Positions 37,700-49,414 of a stretch of 64,000 nucleotides of DNA are shown here, piece after piece; position 1 is the stretch's first letter, and every line of letters starts with the position of its first letter. A program made the translations under genes and the position numbers. The notes under the pieces were generated by a model that was not told the origin of the DNA, made no database searches, and saw only the letters and a list, made by a program, of their open reading frames with translations. Source of the stretch: Doryteuthis pealeii (lineage: Eukaryota > Mollusca > Cephalopoda > Myopsida > Loliginidae); assembly GCA_023376005.1 (NCBI GenBank), contig CM042142.1, forward strand, positions 54,718,729 through 54,782,728. The letters run 5' to 3'.

Positions 37700-37880
37700 T
37701 TGGTTGGTTGGTTGGATTTTATGGCGTGTCAACCCTTGCCAAAAAGGTTTTGTTTTATTCATTCTTCATTGGGTATTCATCATTTCAAACTAAATTTTTT
37801 AAAAACACATTTCTTTTCTGTTTATCCCATAGATTGGACCCTAACAGGTACTACTACTCTGGGCCAGAGAGTAAGGTTAA
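37700..37880 (-). mobile_element. Family B retroposon, 5'-truncated
   Basis: GGTTGGTTGGTTGGATTTTA, TGGCGTGTCAACCCTTGCC, TAGATTGGACCCTAACAGG, then GGGCCAGAGAGTAAGG. The homology ends there. A fragment at 37940-37980 resembles a family K head in reverse. Confidence 0.7.
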
Positions 37881-39733
37881 TTTGGTGCAATACCAAAATT
37901 ATGGGGGCAACCTGTGAAAATTAAAGTCATTAAAAATGGTCTGCTAGCCAAGCCCATTAACCATTACCCCACAGAAGGTGCCCTCACTGCATTAGTAAGT
38001 AGACTAACTTGCTACCACTGTTCTATACTAGGTGCTCCCTGAGTACTTATGAAAGACATGTCTTGTATGATTTAAAAAACGAAAAAAACAAAAAAAACAA
38101 ACAAACTTACCAACCATATCAGTGAAATTATTTATGTAGATAAAGCCAAGTCTGACATGAGTGGAAAGTTACTGGTATTACAGGCTACATTCTTACAACA
38201 CACAGTAATCTGTCAGTCTATAAAATAAAACTTTTTAAAAATACAAAAAGATAAATAAAAAAAATACGTATGTACCTGTCCTTTCTTGTCACTTATCAAT
38301 TTGCATTTTTCAAACCTACTTGCAATTCTCCCTGCTTACTGTATAGGTCTTTAACAGTCATTAGAGTTCCTTCTTTGAGAACTATATATATATATATATA
38401 TATATATGTAATGGATGGTGGGAAGCCTTGTTGGTCATATTAGAAGCATAGAAAAGTAAAAAATAAAAGATAATAACAAAAATTCAAAATGATAATTATT
38501 ATCTAACTTTTAATCTTATATCTTAATATTTCAGACAGGCCTCTGCCATTGCTTCTAATATAACCAACATACATGGACTCTCTAACATCATTATATATAT
38601 ATATATGTATAAATTGAAGTTTATTATACACTGACCTTCTGAATATTTGACCATTAAACAAAAACCTGTGTGTTATGAAAGGTGGAATATTAATCCTAGC
38701 AATTGCTTCAAAGCACTTTCTTTTTTTTCTTTTCTTTTTTTGTTTCATATACAATTAATGTCTTTCCTGTTTGCCTCCTGATGAAGGCGCTTCTTGCAAT
38801 CAAAACTTCTGTTCAACAATTACCATAAATACGGGTTTGGTCTTGAATCTTATGAGGCAACTGCTAAATCTTTTTTTTTTTCCCTCCATTCTTCTTATGA
38901 CTCACTCAAAAGGTTACAAAATGGTCTTCTAGTATTATGGATGGCCAGTTACATCAAAATTACTTGTATTGCATCTAAGAAGTTTTCTATATTGACTAGT
39001 TTTTTCTTTCACTTAAACCATTAACAGTTTATTTGTTAAATACAAAAAAAACAAAAATTATTACCTGGTATTTTACCTTACCTGATACATCAAAAAAATG
39101 TGTCAATAAATAAATATATAAAAACACATTTAAATGATATCTCTTCAGTTAAAGTTAATATCATTACACTGAAAAATGATAAAGAATTTTATTTTCTACT
39201 CTGATCAAATAGAACCAGGAATTTGACAATTCTTCCTGAAGATCATGAAAGGTTAAATATAAGGAATATATCAAAATATATTAATTCTTTGTTTCCATAT
39301 CCACCATCTAAAACCCCTCCCTGCAAAAAATAAATAAATCAGGACCCTGAAGAATTCTTTGGTTTTTCTAAAGAGGGTTATAAATCTTTTAGAAGAATTT
39401 AATTCCTTTGGTCTGTTTTTCACCTGAAGAACATCTCTCTCAAACATTTGTCTTTGAGAAACTCCAAGACTTGTCTTTTACTCTGACAATTCTAGGGAAA
39501 TCAGATGAGTCTATGATTATCAGACAGTCATAAAATCCTCTCACAATAAAAAAAATGATTAACATTTTATAGATTTTGTTTATCTTAAAAAAAAAAAAAT
39601 CTGTGATATATTTTTTATACAAAGTTGAAAATAATCACAAACGTTTTCATTTTTTCTTTTTTTGTTGTCTTTTTTATGCCCTTTTTGGAATATTTGAATT
39701 TTTTTTTCTTAATTTTCTACACTCATAGATAAT
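37881..39733. other. No gene seen
   Basis: AT-rich unique sequence with short AT tracts (38383-38407, 38590-38607). Frames present are Phe/Lys/Ser-rich without domains. Confidence 0.5.
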
Positions 39734-39912
39734 ACAGGGTGTCCCAAAAAATTTGACATCTTTTCAGAAAATGATGTCAAATTTTTTTCAAAAAATGAGG
39801 AAAAAATTTGATAAAATGTTGAAAAAAATTCATTAAATTTCTCATAAAATGACAAAAAATATTTGACCTCATTTCATAAAATGTCATCAAATTTTTAGGG
39901 GGTGGGCCTATA
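39734..39912. mobile_element. Possible MITE with CAGGGTGTCCCA-type end
   Basis: It starts CAGGGTGTCCCAAAAAATTT after TA. The motif (A)ATGATGTCAAATTTTTT recurs in both orientations inside. The right side GTCATCAAATTTTTAGGGGG is an imperfect inverted match to the left end. A-rich, non-coding. The right boundary is uncertain. Confidence 0.45.
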
Positions 39913-42486
39913 TAATCCCACATCTGTGTTAAGGTGTATTCTATAATTCTGAGATGCAAATTTACAAAACTGAACAAATATACAGAAAAGCTGATAGTAT
40001 TAAGTGAATGTTTATGAATTAATAACAATCAAGATTTATTTTTGATTTTGAAAAATTGATTCATTTTTTTTTTTAAATGTGGAGGATTAGAAAAACTTAT
40101 TGAAAAACCCATCACTTTCCTGATATACTTTATTTTCTTTTTTTAAAGAACTGATTTGATGTTTTGTTTTTAACAAACCTTTTATTATTTGGGGGTATTT
40201 CTTTTTTTAAGATTAAATAAATAGAGGCTTATAAGTCAATAGTTTTATTCATCATGAATACTCTTTGTATCATGTAACTTTCTGAGACAAAAAATCTGGC
40301 CTAATATTAAGAGGTTGCATTATACACAAGATACACACATTGTGTGTGTATAAATAGCTAGGCCTAGGCCAACTGGTATGCCTACAATTTTCAGCTGCAA
40401 AAGGTCTTAATTTTTCTCAGAAAGTCACATGATATGCAAGCATATACGGTATGAGTGAAAATTAAGAATCTTAATGTCCCAAACAAAATATTATTTCCAG
40501 TTAACTAATTTCTAAAAAGCTTTCCCTTTTTTTTTTTTTTTTTTTGATTGAAGTTTATTTTCAAGCTATTTAAATTGTTTAATAAATGCTCCTTGGGTGA
40601 ACTTTTTTCTTTTTTTTTTCCTTGCGATAAATTAAACTTAGATGATTAATGCTGATTGTCTCTGGCATTAATTCCTGTAATACCAAAATTTTTCATCCAC
40701 ATTTGAAATGTTATTAAAAACAATTAGTGAATTTTATTATTGCTTAAAATTCACATAACCTCTGCCATGGACTAAGTTCTTTCTCACACATCTGTGACAG
40801 CTAATTCATTGGTTGAGTTTTTGTCAGGTTGTATATCACTGTTTCGGATTCTTATATCTTCCTCTCAAAAAAAATTATTTCGTTCTTTCTTTTTATGTTT
40901 ATTTATTTATTTATTGAAAAAAAGGTTTTCAGCTTTTTGAGAGCAGAATGTTTGGAAAAATTAAATTTCTGCTAGTTATTAACAATTCAACACCTCAAAA
41001 TAAGCTTTGAATTTGTCACAATTCCAAGAATCTGCTTCGACCAAAATTCCTTACCTTTTGAAACTATCTTCATTTATCTATGAACATGAAAGTATTCATT
41101 CTTGGTTTTATATCTTAATCAGAAACACCTTTTAAACCCTCATCCCATCTTCATAATTATTCATCTTTAAAAAAACAACAAAACAAAACAGGGACATTCC
41201 ACCACCTGCCCTTGTTTTCAATATAAAAAGAAAAACATATATATCTAAAATAAGTGGTTCTTGCTATTCATCAGTGCTGTTGTTACCACAACCTTGTCTT
41301 TTTTTATGGTTATTTCTTTATTTTTTGGTCACATTTAAAACCAGGGATTCAAATCACTTACAAAGCAGGGAATATTCAGTCATCATTCATATGACATACT
41401 CTTCCTTTTTCTTTCCTTCCTTCCTTCCTTCCTTCCTTACATGATCCAACAAAACAGGTATGTTCTTCTCACTTAATCAAAAAGCAGGGATATTCCCATA
41501 TAAACCCTAAACCCTCACAATTAATCCCTTTTTTTTAAAACTACCCAAAAATCCAGGGCACATTCTTCTCTCTTTGAAAAACAAAAAAATATATATGAAT
41601 AAATAAATTAAAAATTTAAAAAAAAAAAGAAAAAGAAATATAAATAAAATAAACATAAGCAGATATGTTTTCTCCAGATGACAATGCAGGATAATTCTAC
41701 AATCATTTTCCATGTGTTTTCCCCCACCACCCCAATTGCAATGGTATAATCATTTCATTTTAAACATGGTGGTCCACTTCATTTTTCTACAAAGTATGTT
41801 TATCTTACCCAAAAGCACCATTCACGTGTTGTCTTTTTTTTCCCTTTTTTTTTTTTTTTTTTTTAAATATGGATAATTTCAGTTAACAAAAATATATTAA
41901 ACTGAAAGGAAAAAGAAAAGCCTGATAACATAAAATCTCCTTCATTTTTTTATTTGCTTTCTTCTTTTTATAAGGATTTTTGGAAAACTCAAAAAATAAA
42001 AAATAAAAAAAAACAAAAAAAAAACATTAGAGATTCAGTATTCAGAAAAAAAATATACAAAAAAAAAAATGGTTACTTTCATCTGTTGCTAAATATATTT
42101 CAAAAAAGGAAAAAAAAAAAAAAACTGCTTGCAAAAACAAAACAAAAAAAAACAACAAAAAATATATACAACCTCAGTTTATCTATCAACTGAGAACATT
42201 GATGTCTCACTGTGAATTTATTTTCCTAATTGATTGTATTAAATTGTGAATCATAAAAGCCTGAAAAAAGAAACAAAAAAAAAGAAGCCTTTTCCTCCCC
42301 CTGTCACAAAAAAAAAAAAAAAAAAATTTATTTCAATATTCCAAATGTTGTATTTCAGAAAGAAAAAAAAATCATTTACAAATTATAAAAAAAACAAAAA
42401 GAAAATCTACAAAGAGAATTAAGATAAATATGTATTTATAATTATACTTGAGAGTTAATTTTAAAATATAATGGGCACCTTGTCAT
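39913..42486. other. No gene seen
   Basis: AT-rich sequence with T/A homopolymers (40522-40545, 41846-41864, 42307-42327) and CCTT/TTTA tetranucleotide runs (40898-40917, 41414-41441). Frames are poly-Lys or poly-Phe artefacts. Confidence 0.5.
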
Positions 42487-42590
42487 AGGATGATGGTTAG
42501 CAATATAGTCTAGCAGACCATAACTACTGTGTAGTTAATTTGATCCTCACTGGGTGCCCCACACTTGTGGCCTTGTGCCAATAAATTCCT
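42487..42590 (+). repeat. tRNA-like SINE, family K
   Basis: GATGATGGTTAGCAAT (A-box-like), AATTTGATCCTCACTGG (B-box-like), then GTGCCCCACAC, GGCCTTGTGCCA. It lies ~110 bp left of the hAT end. Confidence 0.6.
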
Positions 42591-43345
42591 ATATAAATAT
42601 ATAGATATATATATTTATTTATTTATTCATTCAAAGTCTACCTACAAATATCTCACCTGAACTGGTAGATATTTTTAAAAGTAATCATGATGAATATAAC
42701 AGGGGTGGCCAAACTTGCTCAAGATAAAAAGACACACACATATGATAAACTTCTAATGTTTGAGTGGTCAAAGATATTAAACAAAATTTATACTAACATT
42801 TCATCACTTACATGACCCTCAGGTCGTTATGGCCAGTGGCTGGAGCCATTGGACCGGTAAGATATCTAATATCAGTGTGATCCCAAGGAGCCATCGCCCC
42901 AGGCAACACTTGTCCTCTTGATTTAAAGGGGCAGGGCTGGGTTTATTGCCCAGTGCCTGAGGTTCCTCAAAAAAAGGAATGTGGAGGGGGATACAGACAA
43001 TTTTTAAACAATAGCCACACAGGAGCTGTGCATGGTTCCCCACTATAATTATCATTGTGTGTTGACTGAAATGGTGGGATGTCAGTAAATACTTACACAT
43101 GTTTTGTTAGAAAAAGTTGTATAAATATAAGTAAATTCCCGTATGGAAATTTTTTTTTTTTTTAACAGTTAATTTGTACAAGTTTCGTCCATTACAAACA
43201 ATTCATATACCAAATGTTTTTTTTTTAAATATTGACTAGTGAGCATTTTAACCATATTAGGCAAATCAGTGAACGGTGGGTGCAACCGAGAAAAATATGC
43301 AACTTTTCAGTAGTATAAGATTAGACTATCAAAAATATAGGATTT

Positions 43346-43521
43346 GGCAGCACATGAGTAGCACAGCTTGGATCTGTGCAGTAAAATGGAAGCTGATAGT
43401 AGGTGTGGTCCTGCACCTCAGATGCAAAAATAATTTTCCTGGTTTAGCACTAGTGAAAAGGGATAGACTCCCTCCTGTTTGGCTGATACTGACAATAAGC
43501 CACTCAGCCAACTTTACTTTT
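43346..43521 (+). mobile_element. Family A SINE, 5'-truncated, inside the hAT
   Basis: It begins at GCACATGAGTAGCACAG, lacking the tRNA-like head, and continues GATCTGTGCAGTAAAAT, TGGTCCTGCACCTCAGATGC, AGTGAAAAGGGATAGACTCC, TGGCTGATACTGAC and CAACTTTACTTT. 5' truncation is usual for retroposons. Confidence 0.8.
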
Positions 43522-43551
43522 TTTATGTTGTTTTGAAAAAAACAAAAACAC

Positions 43552-43588
<37 letters not shown>

Positions 43589-43589
<1 letters not shown>

Positions 43590-43861
43590 GCTGTGTTAGC
43601 TCAGTCAGTAGAGCGTTCAGCTAGAAACCACAAGGTTCCTAGTTTGATACGGCCCTCGCCAACTCAGCATATGAGTAGCATAGGGATCTGTGCGGTAAAG
43701 TAACAAGCTGGTGGTAGGTGTGGCGCTCCACCTCAAATACAAAAAAAAACAATCTCCTATGTCTAGCGCTAGGGAAAAGGGGATAAACTCCCTCGCTGAT
43801 TGGCTGATACCAACTTTAGGCTACCCCAATGACTTTACTTACTTACTTACTTACTTACTTA
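43589..43861 (+). mobile_element. Family A tRNA-derived SINE, full length, inside the hAT
   Basis: It follows an (AT)n tract (43558-43588). The head GGGCTGTGTTAGCTCAGTCA with GGTTCCTAGTTTGATACGG carries both Pol III boxes. The ~150 bp body and a clean (ACTT)n tail at 43836-43860 follow. It is one of the best copies for defining the family. It is not a tRNA gene, because the 3' half of the cloverleaf is absent. Confidence 0.88.
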
Positions 43862-44779
43862 TATATCACATATCTTTGCTAATCCACGAAGCAAAAAGTA
43901 GATGGCTGGAATAAGAAATAATTCCCTGAAGAATTGCTACGGCAAGAAACTGCAGTCGGAATATTTTATAACATTCGCTTTTAAAACCGTATATATATAT
44001 AAATTTTATTTTATTCTGAAATTTGAACATGAGAAAATCTTATTCTCCATGAGTATCAAATTAATGGACAATTCATTATATCAGTGAGAAACAACAGATC
44101 TTGTATTTATTCAACATTTTCCAGCAGAGGAGTTTTTCTTTTATTTAAGAAAAGTAATAAAAACTTCTAATTAATCCACATATGCACATAATATAAATAA
44201 TAGAAGAATAACTTAATTATATCATAAGAACTTATTTACTAAACAAAATACATTAAGGAAACAGGAATAAAGATAAATTAAAGATTATTACTTATCCATC
44301 ATATATGTGGTTCTAAGAAAAATATGACATTGCTTGAAACACAGTGTGCACCCGGCTGATCTATGATTGTGAGTCCTGATCCCAGCAGCATGGTACCTCT
44401 ATTCATATAAATGGAGATTGGCATTTTCATTCTCTGGTGATCAGTGTTCCAACTCAAGTATTGGCAGTGACATTTTATTTATATATGATACTGATTGACC
44501 CCCATCTCACAATGTAGTAAAAAACCATGTTTATCTTCAAGGTCTAGTTTTGCAATGAAATTTTACAAAAATTTCCAGTAATTTGTCAACCAAACTTATT
44601 TATAGCCAAGATTTCAACATTTTGTGCTGCATGGCATTAATATGTTGACTATGTGTTGTACACATATGTACCACTGTATATCAGTAATATACATAGTGGT
44701 ATACCATTGCAAATAATTCACTTCCTTTTTTATTTCAAAACAATATTAAGAATATATACTTTCATAATAACATAGCAGT

Positions 44780-44940
44780 ATCTACATATACTACTTAAAG
44801 GAGGTGGAAATTATGAAAAAAGTTTATGTTATAACTAAAACTTTTATTCAAAAAAGCGATATCTACATATACTACTTAAAGGAGGTGGAAATGATGAAAA
44901 ATTATGTTATAACTAAAACTTTTATTCAAAAAAGTGATAT
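44780..44940. repeat. Two-unit tandem duplication (80 bp period)
   Basis: TATCTACATATACTACTTAA, then AGGAGGTGGAAAT, starts at 44780 and again at 44860. Both units end CTTTTATTCAAAAAAG. The units differ at very few positions, so the event is fairly young. Confidence 0.9.
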
Positions 44941-45724
44941 CAAAATAAAACAAATATAAGAATTCATTCATAGCCAAATAAATATACATATTCATTTATT
45001 TATATAACTTATAACCAGTTACCAATCATTTTTTTAAATATATTTCATTTTGCTATTATATAGCATATTGTATGAAATAGATACAGATCATAAATAAATC
45101 ACAGATAAATACGTGCGCCAAATCTGTACCAACATGTAACACAGTCAATTTACTACTGTCGTACACATGTTGGTATTATATTATACCACAGAGGTGTGGT
45201 ACATTATTGGCCTACTATGTGTACCAGCAATACTTACAAAAATTGATGCAATAAAGGAAATGTGGCATATTAGTGTGGAGAAACTGCCATTTAAACAAAC
45301 ATCTCAATGTAAATGACATGAGGTATAGACTCATTAAGCTATCCGTGACAAGCCCCACTTTTTCATCCTTGATATTCTTTAGTAACACTTGCTAACTGGA
45401 AATTTATTTACCCCCCTATCTCTCTCTTACACTATCATCTCCTTCTCAGAACTGAAGAACAATGTCTCACTCAGATCTAGCAGTAACATTAGAATTTGAA
45501 TTCTTAAATATTTTTTTAATAACCATAAATATCAAATTTAAGTTTATAACCCAGTGGGGTTGCAGTAAAGAATAAATGATTATAAAGTTTAAAGCTTGAA
45601 TTCTTTTTTTTTTTCTTATTATCTATTTTCTTTTTTTAACTGTGATGAGAAAAGAAACTCAGTCAACATATGAGCTGCACGTTGAACATCAAAGAGATGT
45701 GCATGGCTCACAAGGTGAGGTTTG

Positions 45725-47367
45725 GCCACCCCAGGTTATAAAAAGATCAAATATATTATCTATGAATATATGTGGGCATGTGTGAATGTATATTGGTTCA
45801 ATGGTTGATGACAGAAAAATTATAGATTTTCACAACAAGATCACCTTTTATAAAATGAAGAAAGACTCTGGAGATCTTTTCAAGTATGTTAAAAGGCTTC
45901 TAATTATCTAACAATATATGAGAAACTTATATGTTAAGTTAATATATCCAAATAATAGAGTATTTAAATATTTGATTAAAAAAAAAAGATGAAATAAAAA
46001 CAAACAAAAAAAAACTTTTTCTTTCCAGCTCTACATCAAATGAGAACAATGCAGGAATTTTTTAATTTTCTTTTTTTTAATTATTTGGTTGTCTTTAATA
46101 TGTCACAATATGCTCCCCATATCCTTTTCCCTTCCATTGGTAAAATTCTGGTATTTCTTTTTGGGTCTTTTTAAAAAATGTTTTTTTGGAATGTCATCAA
46201 CGAAAGTAGTAAGTAAATAAGTAATAAAGGTTCACATTCTTCTCCAAGTGTAATTTACTGTAAAAGTGAAAATAATGTAACTATTTATGTGATGGGATTT
46301 ATGTTGTGGTGTGTCCTGTAGCTTGTAACATTAGACAACCGTTCCAGCTTGTTTACCTGTCCACCCTTCATATTTCCATGGCAACACAACTCCCAATTCT
46401 CATTGGTTAATTTTTTTTTCTCTGTTGTATAAGAAAGAAGAAAAAAAAATAAAGAAAAAAAAAATGAAGACACTTTTATTGAAGTAACTCTAAGAAAAAA
46501 AATATATATATAAAAAAGAAAAATATAAAAACAGATAATGATGAAAAATTTTTCATTAAAAAGAAAGATACAATATATGAATAATTTTCTTTTTTTTAAC
46601 AAACACCCACATACACCACAAAAAAATCGATTTTTAAAATATTAATTATTTAATTTTTTTTTTTTCGGATTCATTTTTTAGATTTAAAAAAAAATCATGT
46701 TTTACTTTGAAATTATAAACACATACATATTTACTTGTATTTATTTTGTTTAAATGATTTTTAAAAAATCATTCATGAAAACCCAAAAGGTAAAGAAAAA
46801 AAAATTATCTGAACAAGTTCTGTTGTTTTATGAAGTCTACATTGTTGGCAATGTCAGGACTGATATTTTTTATCACATCTGGTTAAAAAAAAATCATGTA
46901 TAAAAAAAAAAATATTTAAAAAAATCAATATGAACAGTGAAAATAAAAAAGAATATATTAAAATCACATTAAAAAAAAAAAAAAAAAAAAAGAAAAAGAA
47001 ATCTACCCCCCTAAAAAGATCTGGAAATAATGATGATGATGATGATGATAATAATAAAGCTGAATGGACAAATACATTGAATATTATTATAATACTGGTG
47101 TAACTATTGATCTTTTTAATAACAATGTTGAAATTTTCTCTGTTTGTTTGTGTTTAATTCTTTCTGTGTTGAAATAGAAAAAAGAAAAAGAAAAAAAAAA
47201 ACGGGCAATATTGGAGGAAGAATAACTTGTATGCAAAATTAAGAGATCAACAACAGTAGAAAGATAAGTAAAAAAATTAAAGAAAAAAAAATGAATAAAT
47301 AAATAAACAAACAAAAATACAAATCTTTATTTCAAGTACCTGAAACTATTTTTCACATAATATGTCA

Positions 47368-47399
<32 letters not shown>
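45725..47399. other. No gene seen
   Basis: AT-rich sequence with A-runs (46967-46991), a GAT/AAT trinucleotide run (47029-47055) and an AT tract (47371-47405). The open frames are Phe-rich artefacts. Confidence 0.5.
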
Positions 47400-47411
<12 letters not shown>

Positions 47412-47608
47412 CCAAACTTATTGGTAAATCCTCGTGGTGAGAAAAAAACAAAAAAAACAGCAAATAGTTTGATTGTAAAAATATACTACCAAACATCAAC
47501 CGAGAAGAAAAAAAAATTTTGAAAAAAAGAAAAGGCCAAGATAATCGTACCAACAAAAAAAATAATCTATTAGTACAATATTTTGGCCAAAAGAAAAAAC
47601 AATTTATA

Positions 47609-47650
<42 letters not shown>

Positions 47651-47735
47651 ATATATATATTCATACAAAACCGCCAGGAGACTAAAGCTAATAAGTAAAA
47701 AGTGCTCAATACCTAAGTAGAGCAAACTATTATTA
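47400..47735. repeat. Dispersed repeat family H, copy 1
   Basis: It matches 63165-63445 from ATACCAAACTTATTGGTAAA through AGCAAATAGTTTGATTG, TATACTACCAAACATCAACC, TTTGGCCAAAAGAAAAAAC and AAGTGCTCAATACCTAAG. The copies differ mainly in the length of an internal AT tract. A minus-strand frame runs through both, but with microsatellite-coded residues, so coding is unlikely. The class is unknown. Confidence 0.7.
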
Positions 47736-47741
47736 CTAATA

Positions 47742-47744
47742 TAT

Positions 47745-47802
<58 letters not shown>
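47742..47802. repeat. (AT)n microsatellite
   Basis: About 60 bp of AT with one phase break, between family H and family F copies. Confidence 0.95.
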
Positions 47803-47808
<6 letters not shown>

Positions 47809-47975
47809 GTAATAATAGTAAAGGAAAAGAGTTAAAGCTCTACCATGGTTTCAATGGATTGAAACCATAGTAGACCCATAACACATTTCCTCTACTAATA
47901 TTATCATTATTATTGCCCTATGTTTTTAATATATTAAGCACTTTTGGATAATTTACATATGCCACTGCATGGAAA
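47803..47975. repeat. Fold-back repeat family F, copy 2 (reverse to copy 1)
   Basis: CTCTACCATGGTTTCAAT and ATTGAAACCATAGTAGA are inverted arms with a loop of only a few bases. The flank CACTTTTGGATAATTTACAT, then GCCACTGCA, is the reverse of the left flank of copy 1 at 34733-34780. Confidence 0.7.
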
Positions 47976-48032
47976 GGTTAAAGCGGACATTGGATATATA
48001 TGAATAAATAGGTGGATGATATCAAGTGTTTC

Positions 48033-48221
48033 TTTGAGAGGATTCAACGAAAATACATATAAAGATTTGCATATATATTTTTACATAAACAGAGTATTAT
48101 AAATAAATTAATAAATTTATTTATTCATTTATTTATTCATAATACTCTGTATATGTAAAAATATATATGCAAATCATTATATGTATATTTGAGCTCTCAA
48201 TTTTGGTTGAATCCTATCAAA
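48033..48221. repeat. Inverted repeat (~80 bp arms)
   Basis: The left arm TTTGAGAGGATTCAACGAAA …GATTTGCATATATATTTTTA… AGAGTATTATAAATAAAT is mirrored by the right arm …ATAATACTCTGT… ATATATGCAAATCA… GGTTGAATCCTATCAAA. There is a ~12 bp extra piece (GAGCTCTCAATT) in the right arm. It would form a long hairpin if transcribed. The class is unknown. Confidence 0.75.
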
Positions 48222-48875
48222 CCATTTATTCATATATATATATATATATATATATGAAAAATAAATTGTTTCATCTTTTTTTTTTCATTGCTCTGCTTTT
48301 TAACTTTTTTCTTCTCTCCCTGCACCCTCTTCAGATTTTCTTCATTTCTGGTTTGTTTGTATTTCCACATCGTCCAATTTGTCTACCTGTCTTTTTGTTT
48401 CTTTGTATTAGTTTTTGTTTCTTTTCTTTTTTTTTTTGGTTTTCTGTTTCTGTTCTTCCTAATTCTTCTTTTGTTCCTGGGAGTTCTTGGAGAAGTCTTT
48501 CACTTTGCCTTGTATTACACAGAGTCATAAATAGAAGCACCGCCTTTGGCTAACACTTTTTCTGCACTTTGCAGATATCGACTTAACCTTGGGCAGATGG
48601 ATCTGCTGACCGACTTGTGCTGCAAGTGGAACTTTTCTCAAGAATTCTTTTACATGGCGCCCTGCTTCTTCATTTGCCAAACATTTTTTTTTTTTTGTTC
48701 TCAACCCATATTCTTCCGGTTACGATGATCAACTTTGACTTATTCCTCAAATGTACCACAGCCTATTTTACTTGGTACTACAATTCTTAATTGTTTATGT
48801 TACAGAAAAAGATTGTCAAAAAAGTCCAAAGAAGACACTGACAATACAATGGCGCTGATCAGTAAAACAATATTT

Positions 48876-49165
48876 AAGGTGTTATTTATTTCTCTGATTT
48901 TTTTTTTTAGATAAGGTTTGATAATTTGTATTATTCATATTATTGTCCTCATTTTTATTGTTATCTGCACAATGTTTTGGCCAATGTGTCTCCGGCCTTC
49001 TTCAGGTGTTTCCAGAGTCCAACAAGAAACACCTGAAAAAGACTGGAGGGCACATTGGTCAAAACGTTGTGGAGATGTGTGTGTGTGTGTGTATGTGTGT
49101 GTGTGTGTGTATTGTCTTATATCTTTATACAAATTTATATTTATTTTATGGGTACATATCATAAA
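48876..49165. repeat. Family I repeat, head-to-head inverted pair 1
   Basis: A minus-strand copy (48968-49012: CACAATGTTTTGGCCAATGT, ending TTCTTCAGGTGTTTC) faces a plus-strand copy (49026-49071: GAAACACCTGAAAAAGACTG, ending CAAAACGTTGTG) with a 13 bp spacer. The outer flank AGGTTTGATAATTTGTATTA also belongs to the family. A GT run (49077-49110) follows. Confidence 0.75.
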
Positions 49166-49414
49166 ATACCCATGAATAAAATGTTTCTTGTTGGATGTGT
49201 CCTAAATCTTGTGTTTTAATGTGAACTTTTATGTCTCTGGCTCACATCTCAATTCCACCTTACCCCTGAGGGGCATGTCTCACTCCAGAAACAGACTCTG
49301 GGTCAAGTGTGTATCAGGATATGGTACGGGTCAGGATAATATCCAAGAATTCTTAAGCTCCTGGAAATATGAAAATGAGGACAATAATACAAATAATACA
49401 AGGTGTTATTTGTC

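Larger units (their letters stand above)
42700..45724. mobile_element. hAT-superfamily DNA transposon, ~3 kb, non-autonomous or decayed
   Basis: The left end is CAGGGGTGGCCAAACTTGCTC. The right end at 45690-45724 reads ATGTGCATGGCTCACAAGG, then TGAGGTTTGGCCACCCC, the inverted counterpart. The terminal and subterminal sequence (GTGGCCAAAC, with GGCTC near the end) is the familiar hAT type. Candidate 8-bp flanks GAATATAA and GGTTATAA agree at 6 of 8 positions. No transposase frame with hAT/BED features is seen, so it cannot move itself. Two family A SINEs (43346-43521, 43589-43861) and a tandem duplication (44780-44940) lie inside. The GC-richer part at 42820-43100 is unassigned. Confidence 0.75.

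Noticed and set aside
42819..43100. Minus-strand gene inside the hAT
   Set aside because: The frame has no recognisable domain, no transposase motif and no splice context. The interval is better treated as unassigned hAT interior.
44780..44940. Ribosome-binding site AGGAGGTGG at the repeated units
   Set aside because: The sequence is eukaryotic and no reading frame follows. The match is chance within a tandem duplication.
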